DNA of 64,000 nucleotides from Enterobacter kobei (GTDB taxonomy: Bacteria; Pseudomonadota; Gammaproteobacteria; Enterobacterales; Enterobacteriaceae): NCBI RefSeq assembly GCF_001729765.1, contig NZ_CP017181.1, positions 2,356,001-2,420,000 of the forward strand, in the 5' to 3' direction. Of the stretch, positions 44,430 to 53,580 are shown piece after piece. The notes beneath the pieces are model-generated. The model had not been told where the DNA came from and did not search any database. It saw only the letters and a program-made list of their open reading frames with translations. The translations under genes and the position numbers were made by a program. Numbering within the stretch: the stretch's first letter is position 1; each line of letters opens with the position of its first letter.

Positions 44430-45722
44430 ATGACGCGACACGTAAAACGGATCGGTGCGCTGGCTGGCTGCGCACTTTTACTTGTAAGCTGCTCCTCAAA
44501 ACCACCAAAATCATTAGTTACCCCGCTCCCCACCGTCAGCAAACCGACCCAACAGGCAAACGAGCCGATGCGCGGGATCTGGCTTGCGACCGTCTCTCGC
44601 CTCGACTGGCCACCGGTGGCCTCGGTGAATGGCACCAGCGCTGACCAGCGCATCGCAATGCAAAAGCAGGCGCTTATCGCCAAGCTCGATAACCTTAAAC
44701 ACCTTGGGATTAACACGGTGTTTTTCCAGGTAAAGCCGGACAGCACGGCACTCTGGTCATCAAAAATATTACCGTGGTCAGATATGCTGACGGGCAACAT
44801 CGGCGAATATCCGGGATACGATCCGCTTCAGTTTATGCTGGATGAAGCGCACAAGCGCGGTATGAAAGTCCATGCCTGGTTCAACCCGTACCGCGTGTCG
44901 ACCAACACGAAGCCGTCAACCATCGCTGCCCTGAAACGGACGGCGTATCAGACCCCGTCCAGCGTCTATGTCCAGCACCCGGAGTGGGTACGCGTCTCGG
45001 GCGATCGCTTCGTGCTCGATCCCGGCATTCCGGAAGTGCGCGACTGGATAACCCGTGTCGTCACGGAAGTCGTGGCGAACTACCCGATAGACGGCGTGCA
45101 GTTTGATGATTACTTTTATGCCGAATCACCGGGATCCGCGCTGAATGATTCTCAGACTTACCGGCAGTACGGACAGGGATTTGCCTCTAAGGCCGACTGG
45201 CGAAGACACAACACGCATCAGCTGATCGTTCAGGTTTCCCGCGCGATAAAACAAACCAAACCCGACGTTGAGTTTGGCGTCAGCCCGGCTGGCGTGTGGC
45301 GTAACCGCTCCTTTGACCCGGCAGGCTCCGACACCCGGGGTGCCGCCGCCTACGATGAATCCTACGCCGATACGCGTCAGTGGGTGCAGCAGGGCCTGCT
45401 GGACTACATCGCCCCGCAGATTTACTGGCCCTTCTCCCGGGATGCCGCGCGCTATGACGTACTGACCAAATGGTGGGCCGACGTCGTGAAGCCGACCCAC
45501 ACGCGTCTGTACATCGGCATCGCGTTCTACAAAGTGGGCGAACCGTCGAAAAATGAGCCGGACTGGACGGTTCAGGGCGGCGTGCCGGAACTGAAAAAAC
45601 AGCTCGATCTCAATGATTCGCTGCCCAACGTCAACGGCACCATCCTGTTCCGGGAAGACTACCTGAACAAGCCGCAGACGCAGCAGGCGGTCAACTATCT
45701 CAAAGGACGCTGGGGTAGCTAA
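44430..45722 (+). CDS. digH: Glycosyl hydrolase DigH (YddW), outer-membrane lipoprotein
   Basis: 430 residues, close to E. coli DigH. The signal sequence carries the lipobox LLLVSC with C21 as the lipidated residue. The GH10-like (DUF187) barrel includes MRGIWLATVSRLDWPP, FFQVKPDSTALW, VHAWFNPYRVS, DGVQFDDYFY and EFGVSPAGVWRNRS. DigH cuts denuded (peptide-free) peptidoglycan strands made during septum splitting. In E. coli it lies in the same terminus region near ddpX. The gene is followed by a bidirectional terminator. Confidence 0.95.
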   Translation: MTRHVKRIGALAGCALLLVSCSSKPPKSLVTPLPTVSKPTQQANEPMRGIWLATVSRLDWPPVASVNGTSADQRIAMQKQALIAKLDNLKHLGINTVFFQVKPDSTALWSSKILPWSDMLTGNIGEYPGYDPLQFMLDEAHKRGMKVHAWFNPYRVSTNTKPSTIAALKRTAYQTPSSVYVQHPEWVRVSGDRFVLDPGIPEVRDWITRVVTEVVANYPIDGVQFDDYFYAESPGSALNDSQTYRQYGQGFASKADWRRHNTHQLIVQVSRAIKQTKPDVEFGVSPAGVWRNRSFDPAGSDTRGAAAYDESYADTRQWVQQGLLDYIAPQIYWPFSRDAARYDVLTKWWADVVKPTHTRLYIGIAFYKVGEPSKNEPDWTVQGGVPELKKQLDLNDSLPNVNGTILFREDYLNKPQTQQAVNYLKGRWGS

Positions 45723-45733
45723 CCGGAAGACCG

Positions 45734-45756
45734 GGCAGAAACGTCCTGTTTCTGCC
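45734..45756. terminator. Bidirectional terminator between digH and dsbG
   Basis: GGCAGAAAC / GTTTCTGCC, nine pairs with a five-base loop, between the converging stops of digH and dsbG. Confidence 0.7.
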
Positions 45757-45764
45757 TGCGTTCT

Positions 45765-46523
45765 TTACGGCTTCGGCCCGAACATCGCTTCAAGCTGCTG
45801 CGCGTCCGGCATCCCGACAACCTGCTGCAGCTCATTTTCCGCGTTCATATAGTATATGGCCGGGGTGGCGTTGGCCCCCAGACTGTCCATCAGCGCCTGG
45901 TGTTTCTGCAGGATCGCTACCGTTTCGCGAGACCCTTCCCCCTCAGGTTTCGGTAACTTTTTGCCACCGGAGAGCTCGTATTCGCGCCAGGCCGAGACCG
46001 GATCTTTCGCATTCAGGATCGCGGCAGCGTTACGTCCGCTGTTAGGGTTAAGAAACGCCACCAGCAGCGTATTCAGCTGGACCTTGCCCGCCTTGACCCA
46101 CGGCTGCGCCTCTGACCAGAACTGCTTGCAGTACGGACAGAACGGATCGGCGAAGACGAAGACTTTGCGCGGCGCGTTATCCGCCCCTTCCTTCAGGGGA
46201 TGCGCCGCGTTGAGCGTCTTCCACATTTCGCGTCCCATCGGGGCATAGATCTCTTTCTGGAAATACCCCTCGCTGAGGTTTTTCCCTTTGTCATCGTACA
46301 GATAGCCCGAAATCACGTGCTTGCCGTCCGGGGTTAAAAAGAGCGTCACCCCCATGTCCTGATATTGCCCCAGCCAGGCCGGCGCGCCGCCGGGAGCATC
46401 CAGCTTCTTGATGATTGTAATGTTCTGCTGCTCGCTGAAGTGCTTAACCACATCCGGTATAGCGTCAGCCGCCTGAACCAGCCCTGAGGTCGCCAGTGCC
46501 GAAAGTAACAGTAATTTTTTCAT
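45765..46523 (-). CDS. dsbG: Thiol:disulfide isomerase DsbG
   Basis: A 252-residue periplasmic protein with a signal peptide (1-18, ending VQA). The N-terminal dimerisation domain (DVVKHFSEQQNITIIKKLDAPGGAPAWLGQYQDMGVTLFLTPDGKHVISGYLY) is followed by a thioredoxin-fold catalytic domain with active site CPYC in FADPFCPYCKQFWSEA and cis-Pro in ATPAIYY. DsbG repairs non-native disulfides and protects single cysteines from sulfenylation. It lies downstream of scsB-scsC (41 bases), so ScsB may reduce it in addition to DsbD. Confidence 0.93.
   Translation of the reverse strand: MKKLLLLSALATSGLVQAADAIPDVVKHFSEQQNITIIKKLDAPGGAPAWLGQYQDMGVTLFLTPDGKHVISGYLYDDKGKNLSEGYFQKEIYAPMGREMWKTLNAAHPLKEGADNAPRKVFVFADPFCPYCKQFWSEAQPWVKAGKVQLNTLLVAFLNPNSGRNAAAILNAKDPVSAWREYELSGGKKLPKPEGEGSRETVAILQKHQALMDSLGANATPAIYYMNAENELQQVVGMPDAQQLEAMFGPKP
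45933..45940 (-). other. KOPS (FtsK-orienting sequence), pointing left to dif
   Basis: CCCTTCCC, complement of GGGAAGGG, right of dif and oriented towards it. Confidence 0.4.
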
Positions 46524-46564
46524 ATCCCTCTCCGGTTTATCGGGGGCATCACGCCCCCTTCAGG

Positions 46565-47176
46565 TTAGCGGTTTTTCAGCGCGTCGCTGACGATTTCATC
46601 GAACTGTTCAAAAGGCACCCAGCCGGGCAGCAATCCCTCACCAATCAGCGTGGCGGGCGTACCCTGAATGCCCATTTTTTCCGCGACAAGCAGGCTGCGC
46701 TTGATCGTCATCAGACTCTCCTCATCAGGCGTGGTAACGCTGACCCCTGCCCGTTTCTGCGCTTCCTGAATGCTGGCGTCATCGTGGTACCCCTTTTTAG
46801 CCATCAGGGTATTGTTCAGTTTCATAAACTCCCCGGGATCCTGACGCCAGAGCGTGAGCGCATCGCGCGCCGCGGTCAGCGAACTTTCCGAGCGGTAAGG
46901 TAAAAACTTAAACACCACGGCGACATCGGGATGTTTTTCTACGATCTTCTCCAGATAGGGGTCGAATTTCTTGCAGTACGGGCAGTTGTAGTCGGTAAAC
47001 ACCACCAGGGTGAGCTTCGGATTTTTCGCGCCGATACGCGGGGAATTCGGATCGTTAAACAGAAAATCTGCGATCATCTTCTGCGCACGTTGCTCCTGAT
47101 CTGGCGTCAGCGGCTGAGCGGCCATCGCCTGAGCCGAGGCCAGCAGGAGCATCAGCGTGATAAGGAATTTTTTCAT
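46565..47176 (-). CDS. scsC: DsbA-like copper-tolerance protein ScsC
   Basis: 203 residues with a signal peptide (1-20, ending MAA). The DsbA-fold oxidoreductase has active site CPYC in VFTDYNCPYCKKFDPYLE and cis-Pro in IQGTPATLIGEGL. Family members (Salmonella ScsC, Proteus trimeric isomerase) shuffle or reduce disulfides under copper stress and receive electrons from ScsB. It starts seven bases after scsB, and its ribosome-binding site is weak, suggesting coupling. There is no scsD-like TlpA gene; dsbG takes that place. Confidence 0.9.
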   Translation of the reverse strand: MKKFLITLMLLLASAQAMAAQPLTPDQEQRAQKMIADFLFNDPNSPRIGAKNPKLTLVVFTDYNCPYCKKFDPYLEKIVEKHPDVAVVFKFLPYRSESSLTAARDALTLWRQDPGEFMKLNNTLMAKKGYHDDASIQEAQKRAGVSVTTPDEESLMTIKRSLLVAEKMGIQGTPATLIGEGLLPGWVPFEQFDEIVSDALKNR

Positions 47177-47183
47177 AATACGT

Positions 47184-49208
47184 TTAGCCTTTTGCGTTGT
47201 TCAGGGTGGTGACCAGGGTGCGTTTATCCAGCAGCGGCGAGAGGATTTCGCCCTCCGGCAGACCAGGGCCATATACCGCATTAAACGGAATAGCGTAGCG
47301 GTTTCGCTTCGCCAGAAAAACCGCGATAAAGACGGACGGCTGGCTCCAGTCACTGCGCAGCGCCACTACGTCCGGCTGACTCAGCGCGGCAATGATGTCT
47401 GGCTGATTCAGGACCCGATGCTCGTTAACTTTGCAGGTCACACACCAGTCCGCCGAAATATCCACAAACACCCGTTTCCCCTGAGAAAGCGCCTGCTGGA
47501 TGGCGTCTTCACTCAGTGGCTGCCACGGGATGGTCTCAGCGATATGTTGCGCCGGAGCGTCCGGCGGCGAGGTAAACACTCCGCGCAGCTGATACCCGCC
47601 AAACGCCGACAGCGCGATGACCACGATCCAGAACAACGGCGAGGAGGTTTGCCCCTTCAACGCGAACAGCACCAGCGCGACAACAATCAGCACCAGCACC
47701 ACGATCTGACTCACCATTGCCCCCAGATGCAGGCTCAGCAGCGTCGCCAGCCAGAGGCTGGAGGCCAGCATCATCAGGCCCAGGATCGCTTTAAGCGTGT
47801 TCATCCAGCGGCCAGGCTTCGGCAGCAGCATGGCCGTTTTGGGCACCAGGGCGACAAACAGCCACGGCAGGCTCATGCCCACGCCGAGCATCAGGAAGAT
47901 GAGCCACAGGGCGTGCAGCGGCGCGCCAAGGGCAAAGGCAACTGCGGTACCGAGGAACGGTGCGGAGCACGGCGTGGCTAGCAGCGTAGCAAACATCCCT
48001 TCGCAGAAACTGCCGCCAAGCCCCGCCCCGCCTGCCGTAGCCAGTCGCCCGGTAGCGGCAGAAGGCAGCAGCATCTCAAACGTTCCAAACAGGTTCAGCG
48101 CAAAGAGGAAGGTCACGGTAACCATCAGCCCGATAAACCACGGGTTCTGGAACTGAATGCCCCAGCCCAGGGACGCCCCGGCCAGCTTCAGCCCGGTCAC
48201 CATGGCGGCCAGCAGCATAAAGGAGGTGAGGATCCCGGCGCTGGTTGCCAGGAAGCGCAGCCTGATGACGCGTCTGTCCGAACCCGCCTGCAGAATACTG
48301 TTAAGCTTCATTCCCATCACCGGCAGCACGCACGGCATCAGGTTGAGGATCAGCCCGCCCAGCAGGGCAAAGAGCACCATTTTGCCCGTCCCGCCTGGGG
48401 CGGAAGGCTCGGCGGGCGTAGCGCCAACGGTCATCGTGGTTTGCTGTGCGTCACTGCCATTGGTCAGTACAAATGACAGCCTCTTTCCTTCCAGCGACGT
48501 GGGCTTATCGCCCCATTCGTCGGTGACGGGCACCGTGACCCGAAGCGTATTGCCATCGTGCTTAATGGCCGGCTCGCCGGGCAGAATATCCCCCTCCAGC
48601 GGGTCAAAGTAGATCCCCGGATTATCCCATTTCCCGTCGGTCGTTCCCGTCACCACCAGGTTGCCGTCAGAGAGCCAGGCGGACAGATCGGCGGAAACGC
48701 CAGACGTGCCCGGCACGGCCTGCATCGCGCGGTCAAAGGCGTGACGGAAACCGTCATCCACCGGCTGTGTAAAATCGAGGTGCAGCGGGTAGTCCGTCAG
48801 CAGACAAACGTTACTGCACGTGGAGAGCGTGAGCGTGCCGTCGAGCGTGTCGCCCTTCACGCCGTCGAGCACGATGGGGATCGTGACCTTATCGTGATAG
48901 CCCTGCGTGGTCATACCGGAGATATCGAATCGCGACGGTACCGGCCAGGACCAGCTATCCGTAACGCCCTGCGGCCAGGTGATTTTTGGCGCGACGCCAC
49001 CCTCGCCCGGCGACCGCCAGTAGGTTTTCCAGCCGGGCTTTAGCTCAACGGTGAGCAGGCCTTTAATGTGCGTTTGTTCCCTTTCCGCCTGAAAGCGGAT
49101 GCGGGCGTGATCGTTTTGTGGGGAGACCAGCCAGCCTGTGTCCGCCGCATGGACAATTCCGATGCAGGACAGCCACAGGAAGACGAATCCCCTGAAGAGG
49201 TTAACCAT
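47184..49208 (-). CDS. scsB: Transmembrane reductase ScsB (DsbD-like)
   Basis: 674 residues in three parts. A signal peptide and large periplasmic domain (about 20-270) come first. Then an eight-helix DsbD-type membrane domain has Cys in LNLMPCVLPVMGMKL and LLATPCSAPFLGTAV. Finally a C-terminal thioredoxin-like domain has CVTC in ISADWCVTCKVNEHRVL. It passes electrons from cytoplasmic thioredoxin to periplasmic partners such as ScsC. GGAG stands before the ATG. It is first of scsB-scsC-dsbG. Confidence 0.93.
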   Translation of the reverse strand: MVNLFRGFVFLWLSCIGIVHAADTGWLVSPQNDHARIRFQAEREQTHIKGLLTVELKPGWKTYWRSPGEGGVAPKITWPQGVTDSWSWPVPSRFDISGMTTQGYHDKVTIPIVLDGVKGDTLDGTLTLSTCSNVCLLTDYPLHLDFTQPVDDGFRHAFDRAMQAVPGTSGVSADLSAWLSDGNLVVTGTTDGKWDNPGIYFDPLEGDILPGEPAIKHDGNTLRVTVPVTDEWGDKPTSLEGKRLSFVLTNGSDAQQTTMTVGATPAEPSAPGGTGKMVLFALLGGLILNLMPCVLPVMGMKLNSILQAGSDRRVIRLRFLATSAGILTSFMLLAAMVTGLKLAGASLGWGIQFQNPWFIGLMVTVTFLFALNLFGTFEMLLPSAATGRLATAGGAGLGGSFCEGMFATLLATPCSAPFLGTAVAFALGAPLHALWLIFLMLGVGMSLPWLFVALVPKTAMLLPKPGRWMNTLKAILGLMMLASSLWLATLLSLHLGAMVSQIVVLVLIVVALVLFALKGQTSSPLFWIVVIALSAFGGYQLRGVFTSPPDAPAQHIAETIPWQPLSEDAIQQALSQGKRVFVDISADWCVTCKVNEHRVLNQPDIIAALSQPDVVALRSDWSQPSVFIAVFLAKRNRYAIPFNAVYGPGLPEGEILSPLLDKRTLVTTLNNAKG

Positions 49209-49256
49209 GTTTTACTCCGTGCACAGTGAAAAATTATCGTGTGATGACGATGATTT

Positions 49257-49625
49257 TCATTCACGGAAAACGCAGTTTTTAAGGTGTATTCGGGGAGGCG
49301 GTGCCTGAACGGGCTGTTCCACGGGCGCAAATGCCCGCCCTTGCGTAAACAGCTGCAGCAGCGCGAAGAAGATAATAATGGCCGGAAGCGCGCCGTCGAA
49401 GAACAGTGGCTGCGCGCAAAGCAGGGAGTGCGCGCCTAGCTGACAGGGTGAAGGCCCAGACTCCCCGGCGTTGCTTTGCGACGGGGCGTCTGCACTCAGG
49501 GCGATCTGCGGCTCCAGTCCCTGTAAAAAATGGTTGAGCATGACCGCACGCTGCACGAGGCAAAGCGCCATCGCGAGACAGGTAACGATCAAAAGCCATT
49601 TTCCGAGGAGCTGACGGTTGCGCAT
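49257..49625 (-). CDS. scsA: ScsA-like membrane protein (DUF2946)
   Basis: A 122-residue protein of the DUF2946/ScsA kind. A membrane helix near 10-30 (LLIVTCLAMALCLVQRAVM) and a second near 85-105 flank a periplasmic segment with Cys residues in PSPCQLGAHSLLCAQP. It is linked to copper tolerance by its place before scsB (48 bases). The function is not known. The ATG at 49625 is preferred to an upstream TTG. The gene name is by position and family and less certain than scsB/scsC. Confidence 0.7.
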   Translation of the reverse strand: MRNRQLLGKWLLIVTCLAMALCLVQRAVMLNHFLQGLEPQIALSADAPSQSNAGESGPSPCQLGAHSLLCAQPLFFDGALPAIIIFFALLQLFTQGRAFAPVEQPVQAPPPRIHLKNCVFRE

Positions 49626-49712
49626 AACATTCCAGAGTGACAAGACGCCCCGATCATAAACGATAGTGATGAATCTACAAGTACCGGAAGTGTAAGGTTT
49701 TGTCTGAGGCCG

Positions 49713-50282
49713 CTATTCGCCCGTCAGGGCATCATAGATATCCCGCAACCGCGTGCGCAGAAACAGCACCGCCTTGTGCTTGCGGGATAACAGCGCCTGT
49801 TCGCTGGCCCCCGTCTCCTCTGCCAGCATTTTAATGCTGTAGCCGTGAAGCTCGGTCTTTTCAAACACCTCGCGCTGCGGCGGCGGCAGTTCAGACAGGG
49901 CCTGCCCCAGCTCTTCCCACAGCAGCGTTTTGAGATACTCCTCTTCCGGCGTCTGCGGGACACCGAACAGGGTTTCGGCCAGCTCGTCCTCCGGGAAGCC
50001 CTCCTCCTCTTCATCCGTAAAATAGCCGGAGAGAGACACCTCGCGTTTCTTACGCGCCCGGTCGGTCATCTCGTTACGCGCCGCGCGGAACAGCCAGGCG
50101 GCGACGTTTTCGACCGGCTGCTCCACCTTCATCAGCTGATAGGTCACTTCCTGCAAAATGTCGTCGGCGTCGTCGCGCACGGATGTTCGCCCGCGAATAA
50201 AGGCCTTCAGCCGGGCGCGGCAGGCGTTGAGCGCCGACATCAACAGGGATCCGCCCACCTCTCCGGCTTTCATCTCGCTCAC
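49713..50282 (-). CDS. ECF-type RNA polymerase sigma factor
   Basis: A 189-residue group 4 sigma factor. Region 2 (about 20-85) contains DDADDILQEVTYQLMK and AAWLFRAARNEMTDRARKKR. Region 4 (about 130-180) contains LSELPPPQREVFEKTELHGYSIKMLAEETGASEQALLSRKHKAV. An acidic insert (FTDEEEEGFPEDELAE) joins the two. No classical anti-sigma gene follows. It is instead overlapped by four bases with an upstream His-rich membrane protein gene, the likely partner or signal receiver. Confidence 0.9.
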   Translation of the reverse strand: MSEMKAGEVGGSLLMSALNACRARLKAFIRGRTSVRDDADDILQEVTYQLMKVEQPVENVAAWLFRAARNEMTDRARKKREVSLSGYFTDEEEEGFPEDELAETLFGVPQTPEEEYLKTLLWEELGQALSELPPPQREVFEKTELHGYSIKMLAEETGASEQALLSRKHKAVLFLRTRLRDIYDALTGE

Positions 50283-50698
50283 TCTGCGTCCGGCGCTTTT
50301 GGCGTAGCGTCATCGCGCTTATCGTCACGATGACCGTGCCAGCCGCAGTGGCCGCGCCCGTGGCGACCAAAGCCTTCGCGGCGCTGCTGAATAAACGCCT
50401 CGCGCTGTTCGGGCGTCATGTTCATCCAGCGCTCGTGCATCCGGCGGTGTGCGCCAAACATGCCGGGACGGAAGCCCAGTCCGCCAAACAGAATGCGGCT
50501 CAGCACCAGAATGCCCAGCGCCTGCCAGAAACCAATGGCTTTCACGCCAAGGATTGCCGGGAGCAAGGCGTTCCACAGGGACATCACCAGCAGGCCGAGC
50601 ACGATGAAAATCACCGCGCCGATGACTAAGCCCTTGCCCATACGGTGACGACCGAATCCGCGCCCGTGACCTCTGCCGTGCAGTTCAAAATCTCTCAT
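50279..50698 (-). CDS. His/Gly-rich two-helix membrane protein co-transcribed with the ECF sigma factor
   Basis: 139 residues, not recognised as a named protein. A His/Gly/Arg-rich N-terminus (MRDFELHGRGHGRGFGRHR) comes first. Two hydrophobic helices follow (about 22-45 and 55-75). Then a segment MNMTPEQREAFIQQRREG recalls the LTxxQR motif of Spy/CpxP-type metal or stress sensors, and a tail GRHGRGHCGWHGHRDD is rich in His. The histidines suggest metal binding; that is inference. GAGGTAAC precedes the ATG, and its stop overlaps the sigma start. It probably controls the sigma factor or is sensed with it. Confidence 0.75.
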   Translation of the reverse strand: MRDFELHGRGHGRGFGRHRMGKGLVIGAVIFIVLGLLVMSLWNALLPAILGVKAIGFWQALGILVLSRILFGGLGFRPGMFGAHRRMHERWMNMTPEQREAFIQQRREGFGRHGRGHCGWHGHRDDKRDDATPKAPDAE

Positions 50699-50814
50699 GG
50701 TGTTACCTCGTTTATCGTAACTGATTATGGCTTGTGATGAGGTAGACGGATGAGGGAGGGAAATATTTCTGGGGGAATGAAATAATTTTTACGGATGCGC
50801 AATCGCAACGAGTG

Positions 50815-50884
50815 CCCGGCGGCGCTAACGCTTGCACGGGCCTACAGATTTCGTAGGCCGGGTAAGCGTCAGCGCCACCCGGCA
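50815..50884. repeat. REP/BIME element
   Basis: GTGCCCGGCGGCGCTAACG then CTTGCACGGGCCTACA, and the inverted TCGTAGGCCGGGTAAGCG then TCAGCGCCACCCGGCA directly after it. A compact REP pair between two genes. Confidence 0.88.
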
Positions 50885-50895
50885 GATTCAAAGAA

Positions 50896-52446
50896 TTACG
50901 CCTGCACCGGCAACCTAAAACTCGAAATACTCCGTGAAAGCTGCTGCGCCTGCTCTTCCAGCGAGGCAGCCGCCGCAGCGGACTGCTGCACCAGCGCGGC
51001 GTTCTGCTGGGTCACGCCGTCCATTTCGGTCACCGCCTGCCCGACCTGGCTGATACCACGGCTCTGCTCTTCCGAAGCCACGGAGATCTGCTCCATCAGC
51101 GTATTCACTTTGTTCACCGATGAAATAATCGAGTCAATCACCTCGCCCGAGCGGTTGACCAGCTCCGCACCGTTTTTCACGCTGGAAACCGACTGCGCAA
51201 TAAGGCTTTCAATGTCTTTGGCCGCCACCGCGCTTTTCTGCGCGAGGGTGCGCACTTCACTGGCCACTACCGCAAAACCGCGGCCCTGCGTACCGGCGCG
51301 CGCCGCTTCCACCGCTGCGTTCAGCGCCAGAATGTTGGTCTGGAAGGCAATGCTGTTAATCACGCTGGTAATGTCTTCGATGCGCTTCGAATTCGCCGCG
51401 ATGGTATTCATCGTGTCGATCACCTCGCGGGTCACCGCTTCGCCGGTATGGGCATTGTGCACCGCGTCCTGCACCAGTTTTCCGGCCTGATACACGTTAT
51501 CGGTATTGTTCGCCACCGTCGCGCTCAGCTCTTCCATGCTTGCCGCCGTCTGGGTCAACGCGGAAGCCTGCTGCTCGGTACGTGATGCGAGGTCGATATT
51601 GCCGGAGGCAATCTCCTGCGCCGCGTGCGTCACGGTGTGGCTCGCATCGCGCACCTGAGCAATAGTGGCTAGCAGTGCCTGACGCATCTGCTCCATCGAG
51701 CCCATCAGGTGGTCGATTTCATTATGCGAACTCCCCTTCACCGGCACCGGAATGTCGAGCTTGCCCGCGGCGATCTGGCTGCAGTGCTCGCGCGCCAGGT
51801 TGACCGGCGCAAAGACGAAGCGCTTCATGAAGAGGCTGACGGCAACAATCACCAGCACAAACAGGCAGGCGATAACGGCAATCATCACCAGGCCGGAGAC
51901 GAAATTACTGCTCGCGTCTTCGTTCAGGCTTTTGGCGTATTTCTGGTGGACGGAAAGGACCTGGTCGAGAACGATTTCGTACTGGCGGTCGAGGCGGGAA
52001 ACTTCCGGGATCAGCGCGTTAAATTTAGCAACATCGTGTGCCTCAGCGGCATCGATCAGCGGCGCCAGCCCCTGGTTACGGTAGTTTTGCCAGGCATCCT
52101 GATAGGCACTCACCAGCGGCGCTTCATCCGTGAGTCGCGGCGAAGCCATAAAGGCCGCAAAGGCGTGGTCCGCTTTGGTCAGCGCCTCTTTCACGGCGGC
52201 AAGCTTCGCCGCCCCGTCTGCCGAGTTGCCCGCTTCCACCATCTTCACATACTCCATCACGCGAACGCGCAGCGTACGGCTATGGTTGATGGGGTCAATA
52301 ATCGACAGCACAACCTGGATCTCTTTGTTGACGTTATCCAGGGAATTATTACTTTTAATGATGAGGCCAACGCTGGTGACGGTGCTGACCACAAAGAACA
52401 AAAGCAGTGAGAACAGGACAATCAGGGATGACTTTTTCAACGACAT
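50896..52446 (-). CDS. Methyl-accepting chemotaxis protein
   Basis: A 516-residue receptor. Membrane helices at about 7-30 and 183-207 flank a four-helix-bundle periplasmic sensor domain of TarH type. HAMP follows (about 210-260, [24 protein letters not shown]), then the methylation helices and signalling tip [32 protein letters not shown]. The C-terminus FRLPVQA has no NWETF-type pentapeptide. The ATG at 52446 is preferred over an in-frame TTG 15 bases earlier. The ligand is unknown. It is a lone gene between REP and the scr operon. Confidence 0.92.
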   Translation of the reverse strand: MSLKKSSLIVLFSLLLFFVVSTVTSVGLIIKSNNSLDNVNKEIQVVLSIIDPINHSRTLRVRVMEYVKMVEAGNSADGAAKLAAVKEALTKADHAFAAFMASPRLTDEAPLVSAYQDAWQNYRNQGLAPLIDAAEAHDVAKFNALIPEVSRLDRQYEIVLDQVLSVHQKYAKSLNEDASSNFVSGLVMIAVIACLFVLVIVAVSLFMKRFVFAPVNLAREHCSQIAAGKLDIPVPVKGSSHNEIDHLMGSMEQMRQALLATIAQVRDASHTVTHAAQEIASGNIDLASRTEQQASALTQTAASMEELSATVANNTDNVYQAGKLVQDAVHNAHTGEAVTREVIDTMNTIAANSKRIEDITSVINSIAFQTNILALNAAVEAARAGTQGRGFAVVASEVRTLAQKSAVAAKDIESLIAQSVSSVKNGAELVNRSGEVIDSIISSVNKVNTLMEQISVASEEQSRGISQVGQAVTEMDGVTQQNAALVQQSAAAAASLEEQAQQLSRSISSFRLPVQA

Positions 52447-52535
52447 AAACCAATACCTCAAGGAGAATTATTCCTTATGGTTATCGGCGCATCCAAAACT
52501 TAAATTAATTAAAGTTATTGATGTATCGAACGAGG

Positions 52536-53552
52536 CTATACCGCTGACTTATAGCGCCGCTGCAGGGTGGCATTGAGCTTGCGCTGCAACGGCTGCGGCG
52601 TCTCCCCTTCGATCAATTTGCCAATCAGATCAAAGCAATGCCACGCCAGCTGGCGATTGTCCTGGCGAATGGTATCCACCGGGATCGTCAGCGAATCGTA
52701 GAGATAGTGATCGTCAAAGCTGGCTAATCTGATATCACTTTGCATCAGGTTATGTTGACCCATATAGCGCAGTACCCCTTCCAGCAGCCCGCAGGCGGCG
52801 GTGAACAGGGCTTTCGGTGGGCGTCCCAGACGGGCGCAGAGTTCGGCGAACATTTCGTAGCCGGAGCTCGGGTGGTAGTTGCCGTGAATGATCCACTCGG
52901 GGCGCAGTTCCACACCGGCCGCTCGCAGACCTTGCTTAAACCCTTCCAGACGGTCGCGAGTCGGAGAAAGGCGCGGCTGTCCGCCCAGAAAATAGAATTC
53001 ATCCGGATGCTGGCGGGCAATATCCGCCACCAGTTCCGTCGTTGGGGTGATGGAATCGGTGATCACCAGCGGCAACGTGCTGTCGTTCATATGGCGATCA
53101 AAAAGCACCACGGGCAGCTGCTCGCTGAGTTTCAGGTAGTCCGCATCATTAAGCATGCTGGAGGCGACAATCAGTCCGTCGACCTGACGCGCCACCATGT
53201 TATTGACGACCACCGTCTCCTGCCCCGGATTTTCATCGCTACAGGAGATCAGCAGCTGGACGCCCGCCTCGCGGCACAGCGTTTCCAGCTCGTGAGAAAA
53301 GACGGCAAAGCCGTAGTTGGTGATCTCCGGCACCACCAGACCAATGGTGTGGCTACGGTTATCGCGCAGTGACCGGGCGTGAATGCTGGGCTGATAGTGG
53401 TGCTCTTTCGCAATCGCCAGCACGCGTTCACGCGTCTCTTCCGCCACGCGAAGCTCTTTGCTGCGCCCGTTCAGGACCAGGCTGGCGGTGGCTTTTGACA
53501 CACCCGCCAGCTCCGCGATGTCTTTAATGGTGACGCGTTTTGTTTTTCTCAC
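52536..53552 (-). CDS. scrR: Sucrose operon repressor ScrR
   Basis: A 338-residue LacI-family repressor: helix-turn-helix [22 protein letters not shown], hinge region, and a periplasmic-binding-protein-like effector domain. It resembles ScrR of Klebsiella and Salmonella pUR400; the inducer there is fructose or fructose 1-phosphate made from sucrose. It is last in the cluster, 28 bases after scrB. Its targets are the CTAAACCGGTTTAG-type palindromes before scrY and scrK. Confidence 0.93.
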   Translation of the reverse strand: MRKTKRVTIKDIAELAGVSKATASLVLNGRSKELRVAEETRERVLAIAKEHHYQPSIHARSLRDNRSHTIGLVVPEITNYGFAVFSHELETLCREAGVQLLISCSDENPGQETVVVNNMVARQVDGLIVASSMLNDADYLKLSEQLPVVLFDRHMNDSTLPLVITDSITPTTELVADIARQHPDEFYFLGGQPRLSPTRDRLEGFKQGLRAAGVELRPEWIIHGNYHPSSGYEMFAELCARLGRPPKALFTAACGLLEGVLRYMGQHNLMQSDIRLASFDDHYLYDSLTIPVDTIRQDNRQLAWHCFDLIGKLIEGETPQPLQRKLNATLQRRYKSAV

Positions 53553-53580
53553 AACGACTTAGATCCGGCTGCCAAAACCC

